Shown here: positions 54,821 to 64,000 of the stretch, one piece after another
How positions within the stretch are numbered: the first letter of the stretch is position 1
Layout of the letters: every line of letters starts with the position of its first letter
Assembly (NCBI GenBank): GCA_029449245.1
Contig: JANATF010000003.1
Coordinates: 2,294,001 to 2,358,000 of the forward strand
Direction: 5' to 3'
Source: Mortierella alpina
Taxonomy: Eukaryota; Mortierellomycota; Mortierellomycetes; Mortierellales; Mortierellaceae
DNA: 64,000 nt
Notes under the pieces: generated by a model
Database searches by the model: none
The model's input: only the letters and a program-made list of their open reading frames with translations
What the model was told of the DNA's origin: nothing
Translations under genes and position numbers: made by a program

Positions 54821-57800
54821 CTAGCGCGATCTATTCCCCGCTGCACTTCGATTTCGGTCCAACGACATGCCCCAACCAGCCAGTTTGGCTTCCGCCATAC
54901 TCACCTGTTCTTCTGTTAAATTGCCCTTCCCCTTTCCATCCTGGAGACCAGATGAGGCCTGCAGCTCTGCAGCGTGCTTCTGACCCTCGCGGATCATTTC
55001 AGGATTTGCATGGTACATGAACATGCCCTAGATAAAACGCGAACGCAAAAAGGAAATACGAAGGAAGGTTAGAAACATTGCAGCTGCGGAGAGGTTTGAG
55101 ATGGCTACTACTCTGTGCACGGTCCTACCTTTGCAGCGCGAAGGCCAGCCAGCCATTCTCGAAGGGTTTCTCCCGAGTCGGTACAGATGTAATGAATATA
55201 GTCATCCTCGGGCGTTTCAAAAAGATGGATCTTATCCGAGGACTTGAGTGCAAAGCCGAACTTTGTAGGCGCCTTCTTCCGAGGTACTTGGACAGCATAC
55301 ACGTCAAAGTTGCGAAGCAAGCAAAGCATGCTCTCTCCATTGAACTAAATTGAAGACAGATAATGAAGAGTAAGTACAGCCCTTCTCCCTGGAGTAGATA
55401 AAAAAAGTTGTAGTGACTGAATTGAGTCCTCAACTGTACCTTCTGGTCCTTGGAGTGGTAGACGGCCGTGTCAGTGATGTGTAGATATCGCTTAACCCAC
55501 TTGCTCTTCTTGATCTCCAGATGAACCCATCCATGCGGCCGCACAAAGTTGGCCTGGCCCTCAGGGCCAACAAGGCGCACCACCTCCTGAGCGGACAATT
55601 CATCGCGCGCCGGGAAACTTTTGCAGATCATCTTGTTGTCCTTGTCTGCCTCCCACGTCTTGATCACGTCCAAAATCACCTCAAAGTCACGAAGCGGACG
55701 CTCAATCATAAATTCTTTCGAATACTCAAAGATCGTCCAGCGGTCGTGGTACCGCCCATCGCCAGGCTCTCCAAAGCATCCACGCTGCTGCAACATGTGG
55801 AGAGCATCCAATGCCGTCGAGTTGGGTGCCAGATTCACCGACTTGAAGTCGGTCTCCGTTTGGATATAGATACGGGTAGCCACGAGTCGCTGTGTGACGG
55901 GCGCCGCTGCAGTGGGCGACATGGGTCCTTGAACAGCATTCTGCTGAGCCCGGGGACTCCCAGGCATCTCTGAGGAAGACTGCTGCTGCTGCTGTGCCGT
56001 CGAAATGGCTAACCGCTGCTGCTGCTGCTGCTGCTGCTGCATCTGCTGTTGTTGCTGTTGCTGTTGCTGTTGCTGGATATGTTGCATTTGCGCCTGCTGC
56101 AGCTGCAGATGGCGCTGCTGCATCTGCTGCTCGCTGGAGCTGGGAGATCCATCATTCTTCATCATCGCCAGGGCCACGCCCCTCATTCCTCCGCCTGAAG
56201 CGGTACCGCCAGGGGTTGTTGGGAATGAAGGCTGAGGCGTGAGGAGGACGGCTGGTGAGATGGGTGTACTTCCCATGCCCATCCCGCGGATCATATTATC
56301 ATGGTGAACGGTACTCATGTTGGTGCTGGCATTCAGGGCTGGGAGTTGAGGAGCCGATGTATCGCCCATAATGCCTGAGGATGAAACGCCACTGAAAGGT
56401 GGAGGGTTGAGCCCGACCCGGGTGATGGATTTGTTACGCTGGTGCGAGGAGCCATTCATATCTCCAGGAGAATAAGGTGGCCAGCCGTCGGTGGTGCCAT
56501 GGAAGTTCTGGTTCGAGGCCTTCCTGGGAAGGGACTTGGCGCGCTGGTTTCCTGCTGTGCTGCCACTGCGACTTGGGATCAAAGCAGGGTTATACTCGAA
56601 TGTTTGCTCTGGTACAGGATGGGACTGCAAGGTACGGTGGGTGGGTTAATGAACAGAATCAGATTTTGAAATCACAATGTCCAGTTTCAACAAATGCCGC
56701 CTCGTACTTACAGTATCATAGGTAGGTTTGGACGACGACACGTCCCTAGATTTACTCCTGGAGCGTACCCAAGCAAAAATGCCGCCCTTGGAAGAACTTT
56801 CCTCCTTTTTGTGAGAACGACCGCGCTCCTGATTCTGCTGCGAATCGCTCGACTGTTCCCTAGAGTGGCCATTCTCGCGAACTTCCATGAAAGGGGATGA
56901 TCCTTGCTGGGATGGATTCCTATCGCGGTTCGGGCGTCTCTCTGAAGCATGTCGGCTGGGCAGGCGGTCCCGCACGAGATCCTGCTGATGCTGGCGATAC
57001 ATGGAAGCTGGGTCGACGGACTTTTGCTTCCGAATGACAGGCCGCGAGTCGTGCTGATCTCCCTCTGCTTGCTCTGATGAGGGCGTGGAAGAGGCACTTG
57101 TAGTTGGGGAGGGAATGGATTCGGCAGGGAGGAGCGAGGGGGCAAGTGAGTGACCCTGCGTCTCTTGTGCTTCACCCACTGGCTTCAAAATACTGGTTGA
57201 GCTCTTTTTCCGCATGTGGCTCACGACAGACGATGGATCAGACGCAACAACGTTCCTTGACACGTCCTCCGATGCTGCAAGGGTCGATTGCTGCTTATGT
57301 AGTTGATCTAATAGCTGCTGCTGCTGTTGTTGTTGTTGCTGCTGCTGCAGTTGCTGTTGTTGCAAACCCGCCGATGTCGCCGCCTCAGTGGACTGAGGCG
57401 AGTCCAAGGCTGTCTCGCCGTCCTCCGCAATAGTGGGTGTGCTTGTGTATGGACTGCCTGGATCTTGACCTCCTTCAGATCGATTGAATGTGTTGGATCG
57501 ACTGAGAGATTTGGAACCAGATCGGGCTCGAGGTGGGATGACAGGTGCCTGGCTCATCAGGGGCGATCCTTGCGGTGTCAGGTCTGTGCTAGATGGTGCG
57601 TGGGCGGACGCATTGGTGGCGGACGGCTTGTGGTAGTTTCTGCTGTTGGAGCGTGCAGGCAGTCGTGGTGAGGCAGGTGTTACCTGGCCGGTGGCGGACG
57701 ACAGTGCTGGGGACGAGGGATAGGGCCGGAGGAATTTGCGGGGTGGGACTGTAGGGCCGAATGTAGGTGTTGAGACCTCCTCTGCAATGACGGTCGCGGC

Positions 57801-58959
57801 TTCGGAGCCGATGGCCTCGCGGATACTTTCGTTCAGGTCGCTGTGGGACGTCTGGGAGAGACGACTGGATCCATGCGAGATGGATCGTGATCTCTGGGCA
57901 GACTTTTGAGGGAGAGGCACAGCCGTGTTCCTGCGGCTCTCACTGCGCGTCAAGGTACTGCCACCGCTGCTGGGAGGAGTGGCAGAAGCGGACGTGTCCG
58001 TGCCCTGGCTTTCGGTTGGCTGAGCGATAGTTGCTGTAGCCTCTGAGCTTGAGCTGATGCTGCTGGAGGTAAGCGTGGATGACAATGTGGCAGCCTCGAT
58101 AGTCGTGTGTGCGTGGATGGGACGATCGCTGGTAGTCTCAGAGATGTTGGCCGCCTGAGGATCGCTCTCTGCATCTGGTTGACCTTGCTCCTGAACTTGT
58201 TCGACCTTGGTGTCAATTGCGGAATTGTGGGCGCTCGACTCCAAGGCTGTCGATGCTTTGACGAGGGGTGATGAGGGAGGAAGCACAGCGGACGCCTCCG
58301 TGTCTGCAGACGTGGAGGTCTCAGCATTCGTCTCGGCTGGAGTCCTGCGAGTTCTTGCTCGCCGAGGCTCGGCATCAGATGCTCCTGTACGTGGGGTAGA
58401 AGGTCGCGAACCACTTCGGCTTGCTTGCTACGGAGACAGTGTGGAAAAATAAGAGAGAGAGGCAACTGTGAGTGCGACGAGCAATGGACATGGACTACTG
58501 CGGACCACACCGAACAGAACAGGGGCATGGAAAGGGCACGTTAGGACACAAAGGACGAAGCAGGCTGTTTGTAACACTTTTGGACGCTACGGAGGCGACC
58601 TTGGGATTGATCTGCTGGGCGGGGTCCTGCTCTTCGCTAGCGCTGTGCGACGTTGTCGACGTGCGCCGCGGTGGGTGGTCCTGTCGGGGCGCGAGAGGCA
58701 CCACGGGTGGACTCTGGCACCCAGTACAACCTTCGTCTGGTCTCTTTACCGAGCGAGAATAACAAACATCCACCAACACCACTCCCCTCAAACATCTCTG
58801 TTCCCCGCTCACTCTTGCCCAGGTCTATTATTAAAACAGGAAAAGGAAGGCACAGGAACGCTTATTTACTCTTTGGGCCAGGTCCGTCTTCATGGCGGCG
58901 AGCTCGCCCATCATCTGCTCAAAATCCAGGTCTCCATTCTGAGCAGTGGCGCGAGTCAT
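54821..58959 (-). CDS. RA-PH domain protein (MRL/lamellipodin-like arrangement)
   Basis: Five exons on the minus strand: 58959-58870, 58427-56712, 56624-55440, 55344-55129, 55027-54821; 1137 residues, all junctions in phase 0. The first exon encodes MTRATAQNGDLDFEQMMGEL and ends in a charged helix. A long Ser/Thr/Pro-rich region follows with polyQ runs near 57310-57360 and 55985-56120. Near residue 850 a Ras-association-like domain begins (TRIYIQTETDFKSVNLAPNS, then DRWTIFEYSKEFMIERPLRD). It runs straight into a PH domain (GWVHLEIKKSKWVKRYLHIT ... KFGFALKSSDKIHLF ... YIHYICTDSGETLREWLAGL). This RA-PH tandem is the core of Grb7/MRL proteins, which link small GTPases and phosphoinositides to actin. 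The short tail contains EEQVSMAEAKLAGWGMSL. The role at the membrane is inferred; a binding GTPase is not identified. Confidence 0.85.
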
Positions 58960-60536
58960 GGGCGGCGTGCTGTCTCCTGGGTGGACGGGAGTGCGATGGG
59001 TGGGCGGAAGGTCGTGTGTTGGGCCGGATGCTGTCGCTCCTCTGTCCTCCAGGGGGGCGAGTGCGTCTTTTTAGGAGCGGAATGAGGAGGAGGTGGTCGT
59101 TGCGATCGGACTGAAGGGACAGCCAAGGGAAGGAGGACGAGAGGACGGGAAGGATGGTGTGGTGTGGCCAAGGGGAGAGGGCTGGGCGGATAGGAGTCCT
59201 GAAGAAAGCTACGTGCGGCACGCAGACGACAGCAGGGAATGGCGGGCCGTGATGGCGAGAGACACACACGCACAGGGACAGGAAAAGGACAAGGACAGGG
59301 AGGAAAGGAGCAGAGGTGCCGAGGAGCGAAGGAAAGAAGACGGCGATGAAGACGACGAGGAGGACGACGAGGAGGACGAGGACGGAGGAGAGAGAGGGAG
59401 AGAGAGAGGGAAAGAGAGAAAGCGAATCGCGTGAAAGGAAAAAGAAAAAACGATTGAGATTGGCGATTGGCGCTTTGTATATTTAAATCACTTTGCAACT
59501 GCAATATCGCTACACGCTGTTGGCTGTCCACTGGACAACGGCTCTCATCTTTATTGTGTTTTCGCACTCTTTTTTTTTTTCGCGCCCGGTCATCGGTCCA
59601 CGGTACATCGTGCAGTACCTCTCTCCTCATGTTCTAGTCCCGTCCCCAACTCTCTCTTTCTCTTTCTCTCTCTCACTCCCTATCTCTCTTTCTCTCTTTC
59701 TATCATTCTCTCTTTCCTTCTCTTTACCTTCTCTTTGCCTTCTTGCCTTTCCTTCATTCGGCATTTGAAAAACTCTATATGTTCCACAGACTACTCTTCT
59801 CGGTCCCTGCCCCTTCCCAACCGACAAACGAGAACGCCGCCCGGACCCCAGTTCAGTTGTTGTTGTCGCAAATTAACTCTTTTTCTTTTGAACACTGTAT
59901 TTACCGGCTCACTCATCAAACAGCCGCATTCTCTATCGCGTGCCAAATCAACACAGCAAACTGCAGCAAACGAGCTTGTTGCTGTTGGGTAGTCCTCCAG
60001 CACACCTGTGCCTGCATGTGTGCAAGTACATGTTTACGCAGTCCTTGGGGCTGTTTGGGCTACGGGTGCCTGAGGTTCCAGTGTTTTAAGATCCCGAGTC
60101 GCCATTTGCTCAAAACAGCTCATAGGTTTCAGTGGCGGATGTGTGTGTGTGAATCAGGGCCACATCAGACAGGCGCTCCCTTCGCATTATTCTCCAACAG
60201 GAGGAAAGGAAAGGGACGGGAAGGGATGAAGACGAAGGGAAGGGAGAGAAGAGAAAGAAGGGAGGAAGGAATCAAGGAAGCAAGGGCCGATGATCGTGGT
60301 GTTCAATCACAGTCTGCAATGGAAAAACCTTTCTTCGTTGCACCTCGAGTATGCACGGCGTGACAGATATCGGACGGGTCCTTTGAAAGATCCCAAAGTC
60401 TCGTAGAGCGTCTTGGCCTTAAAGTCTTTGAGATCTTCTTTTCTTTATTCCTCCTACATGCACATGTATGTCTCGCAACATACTGTACTCCGTAAAAAGT
60501 CCACGAAAACAGCCTCGATTATTGCGTCTGTTGCTC
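58960..60536. other. Upstream region of the RA-PH gene
   Basis: From 59270 to 59440 the plus strand is nearly pure purine, and from 59640 to 59760 nearly pure pyrimidine, forming long homopurine-homopyrimidine segments. The MAT2B-like gene ends at 60537 from the right on the same strand. Open frames here have simple composition and no motifs. Confidence 0.4.
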
Positions 60537-62522
60537 TCACTTTGTTTCCGTGTCCTTGGACAGCCATCCCTGCATCCATGTGGCAAAGTTGACGCAGTCT
60601 GTGCTGACGCCAAGGCCATTCAAGCACCTATTCGACAGATGACAGTCGTACGGTCTGGTGGCTACATGAATGCACAAAGGGAAAAAACATTGAATAAATC
60701 AGTATTTATACACACGTTCATGGAGAATGTGAGAGAGCATTGGGGAAATATGCCCCAGACTCCGCTCTTTTCAGCGGCATGCATGCAAACCAATACGTAC
60801 TGCCATCCTTGGGAGCGCTGGCGTTGGCTTGAAGATGAGATACAGATGTGCCCAGGACTTGGGCGATCACCTCTAATAACAGACAGCAAGAGGTCCACGA
60901 AGCATAGCGGTGAGTCAACCCAAAAAAGGACAACTCTGCCACAATCAGACGAAAGGAAAAAAATTAACACTACTGCGCTCTCTTACCGCACATCTCGTAT
61001 TTAGTGAACCTCTCCTCTCCAGAAAAATGGAGGACACCCGAGATAAAGACCTTCTCGGTGCGCACTTTGTCTAAAGTACACGTAAAGTCAACATCGTCAA
61101 TGGTCAGCGATAGTCCATAACTCTAGTTGCTGCGCATTCTGTGATATCCTGGTACACCTACATGCTAGATCCTTGATGACGCGAGCTACATCGGCGACTA
61201 TGGTACGAAAAACAAGACAAACACGATGTGACCTCATCAGTTACCGTAACAGAGTTTCTCCGAGGGTAGGTCAAATCCCTCTGTTCCCAGTTACCGTTCG
61301 TGGGATAGCGAATGGCGTAATGATCCATCGACGTAGTCTTGCTCTAGAATGGTTCGAGGCGCGAATTAATCAAAAAGCTTGTCAACCTGGTCATGATGCA
61401 AGTCTGTTCTCCATGGTCACCGTCGTACATCTTTCACACTGTCGATCAGGGCATTGACCGCAGACTCGCCATTGTACTCCGTGGCTCCGTAGAGGATAGG
61501 AACGCGCAAGATGATGGCAGCAGAGTTGGCGTGCTTGATCGCAAGCTCACCATCGTACTTGGTTTGGCCTGAATGTGACGTAAATAGAATGCATCAAAGA
61601 CGAGTGTTCGAATGCTAGCAATAACCGTACAAAGATGATCTGTTCTTACCGTAGAGGTTTAATGGGTTGGCCGTGTCGCGCACGTCGTAAGGTGGGCTGG
61701 TTCCATCAAACACATAGTCTGTCGAGATGTAAATCAGCAGGATCCCGCGGTCGTTCGTCAGATCGGCCAGAAGAGCCGGCACCTGTACATTGAGCTGTAC
61801 CCGCGCATTCACAGAGAATAAACTTTGTTTAGTGGCCGGATCAGTTTATCCCGCAAGAGAAAATAGGAACGCCCAGCAATAAAAATCGAGACCATACGTT
61901 CTTGGCGCCGTCAGGGTTCTTCTCGACGACATCCGGACGTCTCTCGGCAGCGCAGTGGACAATAACTATCGCAAGAGACATACAAGACGCATGCCTTAGT
62001 ACTCTGCTTCTTGTTCTGTTTGATGCAGTTGACGTCTGAAGCGACTGGCGATCCAGTAGCATGCAAACACCTACCATCAGGCTTTTCGTGATCGACAAAG
62101 GCTTCTACTGCCTTGGAGTCCTCCAGATCCAGCTATCATGTTGTATGACGGTATGATGAGCTTGTGCTGAATGAACGAGATTTCCACGTTTCTGGCTTTT
62201 GGCAAGCAGTTGATCCACTTTTGCATACCTTCTTGAGTTCGCCCTTTGCACGCGAGAAGGCCACACCAATGACTGTTCACGTTCCCAATATGCCAAAGAG
62301 AGGGAGAGAGAGATTGAGAGGTTTTTAATCGAGCTGTTGTGTCTGCACAAAGGAGCCCTCGCACTGGCTCGCGTAACCATGGTTCTCGGGTGAAGTGGTA
62401 AAGTGTGTTTTCAAGGGTCATCCACGGCAATGCGAAAGGCTACCTTCGTGACCCGACTTTTTGAATTCAGCAACGACAGCACGGCCGAGCAGGCCTGAGG
62501 CTCCAGTGACAAGGACGCGCAT
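60537..62522 (-). CDS. MAT2B: MAT2B / RmlD-like NAD(P)-binding protein (methionine adenosyltransferase regulatory subunit type)
   Basis: Eleven exons on the minus strand: 62522-62444, 62272-62229, 62132-62075, 61965-61898, 61794-61650, 61568-61429, 61343-61295, 61197-61162, 61070-60987, 60872-60801, 60661-60537; 299 residues (human MAT2B is 334). Every junction keeps the frame. It is an extended short-chain dehydrogenase fold: MRVLVTGASGLLGRAVVAEF (G-x2-G-x2-G nucleotide loop), VIVHCAAERRPDVVEKNPDG, YISTDYVFDGTSPPY and NLYGQTKYDGE (Y-x3-K). LRVPILYGATEYNGES and HFSGEERFTKYEM match MAT2B closely, and the end TTRPYDCHLSNRCLNGLGV matches the RP-x-D-x-x-L region. In animals MAT2B binds and tunes S-adenosylmethionine synthetase; in fungi a bacterial-type dTDP-rhamnose reductase role is also conceivable. 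The AAERRPD and SGEE segments favour MAT2B. Confidence 0.85.
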
Positions 62523-63188
62523 GGTGAAGGAATGGAATGGGATGTGAATGGGTGTGTTTGAAATGGAAATGAGAAAAGGGGGGCGTGGGATGAATTCGGC
62601 TTTTATCATGCACTTGCGAGTCTCTTTTGACACACCTACGCCAGCTGTCGCCTCTTCAATACTGACCCAGCCTTACCTGGTTGCTAATCGTGGTCTTCAT
62701 GGTCACACGCTCAACACAGACGCTTTCTTCTTTCCCTGCGCATATGCTGCTCAAGTCGCTTGAAGGCTTCCATCGCGTAGGGCGAGGGCGGGTGCAGGAG
62801 CGATGCGTCATTGAGCCGCTTTCACGAGCCTCCCTTGCATGCCCTGAGGGGTGCCGTCTGCTACGGGAAGGAGTGTGTACCCGCTCCTGGCTATGGAACG
62901 CGATGTTGAGGAGTAAGAGAAGAGAGGAGAGGATGCTGATGGCGAGAGGGACAAGAAGAGACGGCGAGTCGACCCCGGTTCACTTGTTCTTGGTTCCTAG
63001 CTTGTCGTTGTGTGCCCACCCCTGCCTGTAGGTCGCACAGACAGACACAAGTCGCGCACTGCAAAGCCACGTCCTCTACACTCACGATACGTTCTTGCCT
63101 GCAGCATTCCTTCTGCATTCTCTCTTCTCTGTTCACGCTTCCTTTGCCATCGTCAACACCGCTCCGCAACCAGCCGACAATCTTCACC
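62523..63188. promoter_or_regulatory. Divergent promoter between MAT2B-like and inositol monophosphatase genes
   Basis: This 666-nt region separates two genes transcribed away from each other, so it should hold both promoters. No TATA box or known factor site is clear enough to name. Confidence 0.45.
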
Positions 63189-64000
63189 ATGACTCACAGC
63201 TACACCACAGCTCAGCTCAACTCATTCCTGGAATTCGGCATCAAGCTCGCGCAGTTGGCCGGGCCTGTCATTCTCGAAGGATTCAACAGCCGCTTCTCGC
63301 CCGAGAGGAGCGCGCTGCTAGTCAAGAAGGGCAACACCGCCGACCTGGTTACGGAGTGGGACCAGAAGGTCGAAAAGATGGTCCGCGCCGAGATTGCCGA
63401 AAAGATGAAGGACCACTCGTACGTCCCTGCCTCTCGTACACGAGTAGAGTAGAAAAGGCGGTCCTTCTGTAGCCCTCTTGCGGAACCCGGATCTGATCCC
63501 TCACCTTCTCTCTCCATTGATACATAGCTTCATCGGCGAGGAGACCGTTGCTGGAGGAGAAGAGTGCAAACTGACAGACGCTCCTACTTGGATCGTTGAC
63601 CCAATCGATGGTACTACCAACTTTGTCCACGGGTAAAGAGACATGACACGCCCTTCATTTTTGTCCCTCCCGCTTCTCTGGCACGGTGGGCCTGCAGTTC
63701 TGACTTTGTTTTCAACTTGAAATATACCCCAACTAGGTTTCCGTTTGTTGCCATCTCGATCGGCTTGACCATCAACCAGGAGCCTGTCGTCGGAGTCATC
63801 TACAACCCCATCTTGAACCAGGTACGCGCAGTGAAGGAGAAAAAAAAGGGGAGCGAAAGGGAGTTCTATCAAAGTTATCGCCGTCGTCCGCTAATCTCGT
63901 TATCGCGATAATGTTGGCGATATGAAAAATGATTTAGCTGTTCACGGCCGTCAAGGGTCAGGGAGCGTACCTCTCCAAGATCGAGGAAACCCCAAAGACT
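63189..64000 (+). CDS. Inositol monophosphatase (3' partial)
   Basis: Four exons are visible: 63189-63418, 63528-63632, 63737-63821 and 63938-64000, the last running off the window. The enzyme hydrolyses inositol monophosphates to free inositol with Mg2+ and is inhibited by lithium. Visible are [20 protein letters not shown] (family N-terminal motif), [12 protein letters not shown] (metal-binding GEE), and [20 protein letters not shown], which holds the DPIDGTT metal-binding signature, followed by [20 protein letters not shown] and AVKGQGAYL. The exons join in phase. The ATG is in a strong CACCATGAC context, 19 residues before the first conserved helix. The missing part should contain the C-terminal WDxAAG metal motif. 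Identification is firm. Confidence 0.93.

Noticed and set aside
59743-60363. 206-codon plus-strand frame
   Set aside because: It lies in simple-sequence DNA between two minus-strand genes and shows no domain.
1-64000. CRISPR arrays, rRNA or tRNA genes
   Set aside because: No regularly spaced direct repeats of CRISPR type, no rRNA-like sequence and no convincing tRNA T-loop with matching stems were found by eye.

Overview
The window looks like nuclear DNA of a filamentous, early-diverging fungus, most likely Mucoromycota close to Mortierella. The grounds are small introns (mostly 50-110 nt, GTRNGT...YAG), fungal-specific genes (BUD6/AIP3, TUP1, a short COX9-type subunit), regulators full of polyglutamine, and a Fanzor-like fragment. 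The genus is an inference from gene content, not a search result. All exon models were built by hand from splice consensus, reading phase and family knowledge.

Layout, left to right. 1-351: 3' end of an unknown basic protein (+). 1497-3631: SLC33A1-type acetyl-CoA transporter (+). 3913-4985: RPS14 (+), whose first intron follows the ATG directly. From 5377 to 27159 all genes are on the minus strand: tandem CCCH zinc-finger protein, proteasome alpha subunit (PSMA3/PRE10), BUD6/AIP3, FAR1-domain regulator, TUP1 co-repressor, RING-finger protein and tetraspanin-like membrane protein. 28240-28803 (+) is the C-terminal part of a Fanzor (eukaryotic TnpB-like) nuclease, apparently without its N-terminal half. 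Next come a GRIP-domain golgin (+), COX9-like subunit (-), small single-pass membrane protein (-), NECAP endocytic adaptor (+), AidB/ACAD11-like acyl-CoA dehydrogenase (-), PKA catalytic subunit with a ~500-residue N-terminal extension (+), very large homeodomain regulator (+), disordered Ser/Gln-rich protein (-, first exon not found), RA-PH domain protein (-), MAT2B/RmlD-like protein with 11 exons (-), and the 5' part of an inositol monophosphatase gene (+, runs off the end).

The genes form no operon-like pathway. There is a notable density of signalling and transcription genes (PKA, TUP1, homeodomain, FAR1, CCCH), plus cytoskeleton, Golgi and endocytosis genes (BUD6, RA-PH, golgin, NECAP). 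Several regulators have long pyrimidine-rich leaders on their sense strand. The most unusual items are the Fanzor fragment, two GC-AG introns, the FAR1-domain gene and a RING protein with an unfamiliar cysteine-rich N-terminal part. A stretch around 34.2-35.6 kb may be a decayed gene.
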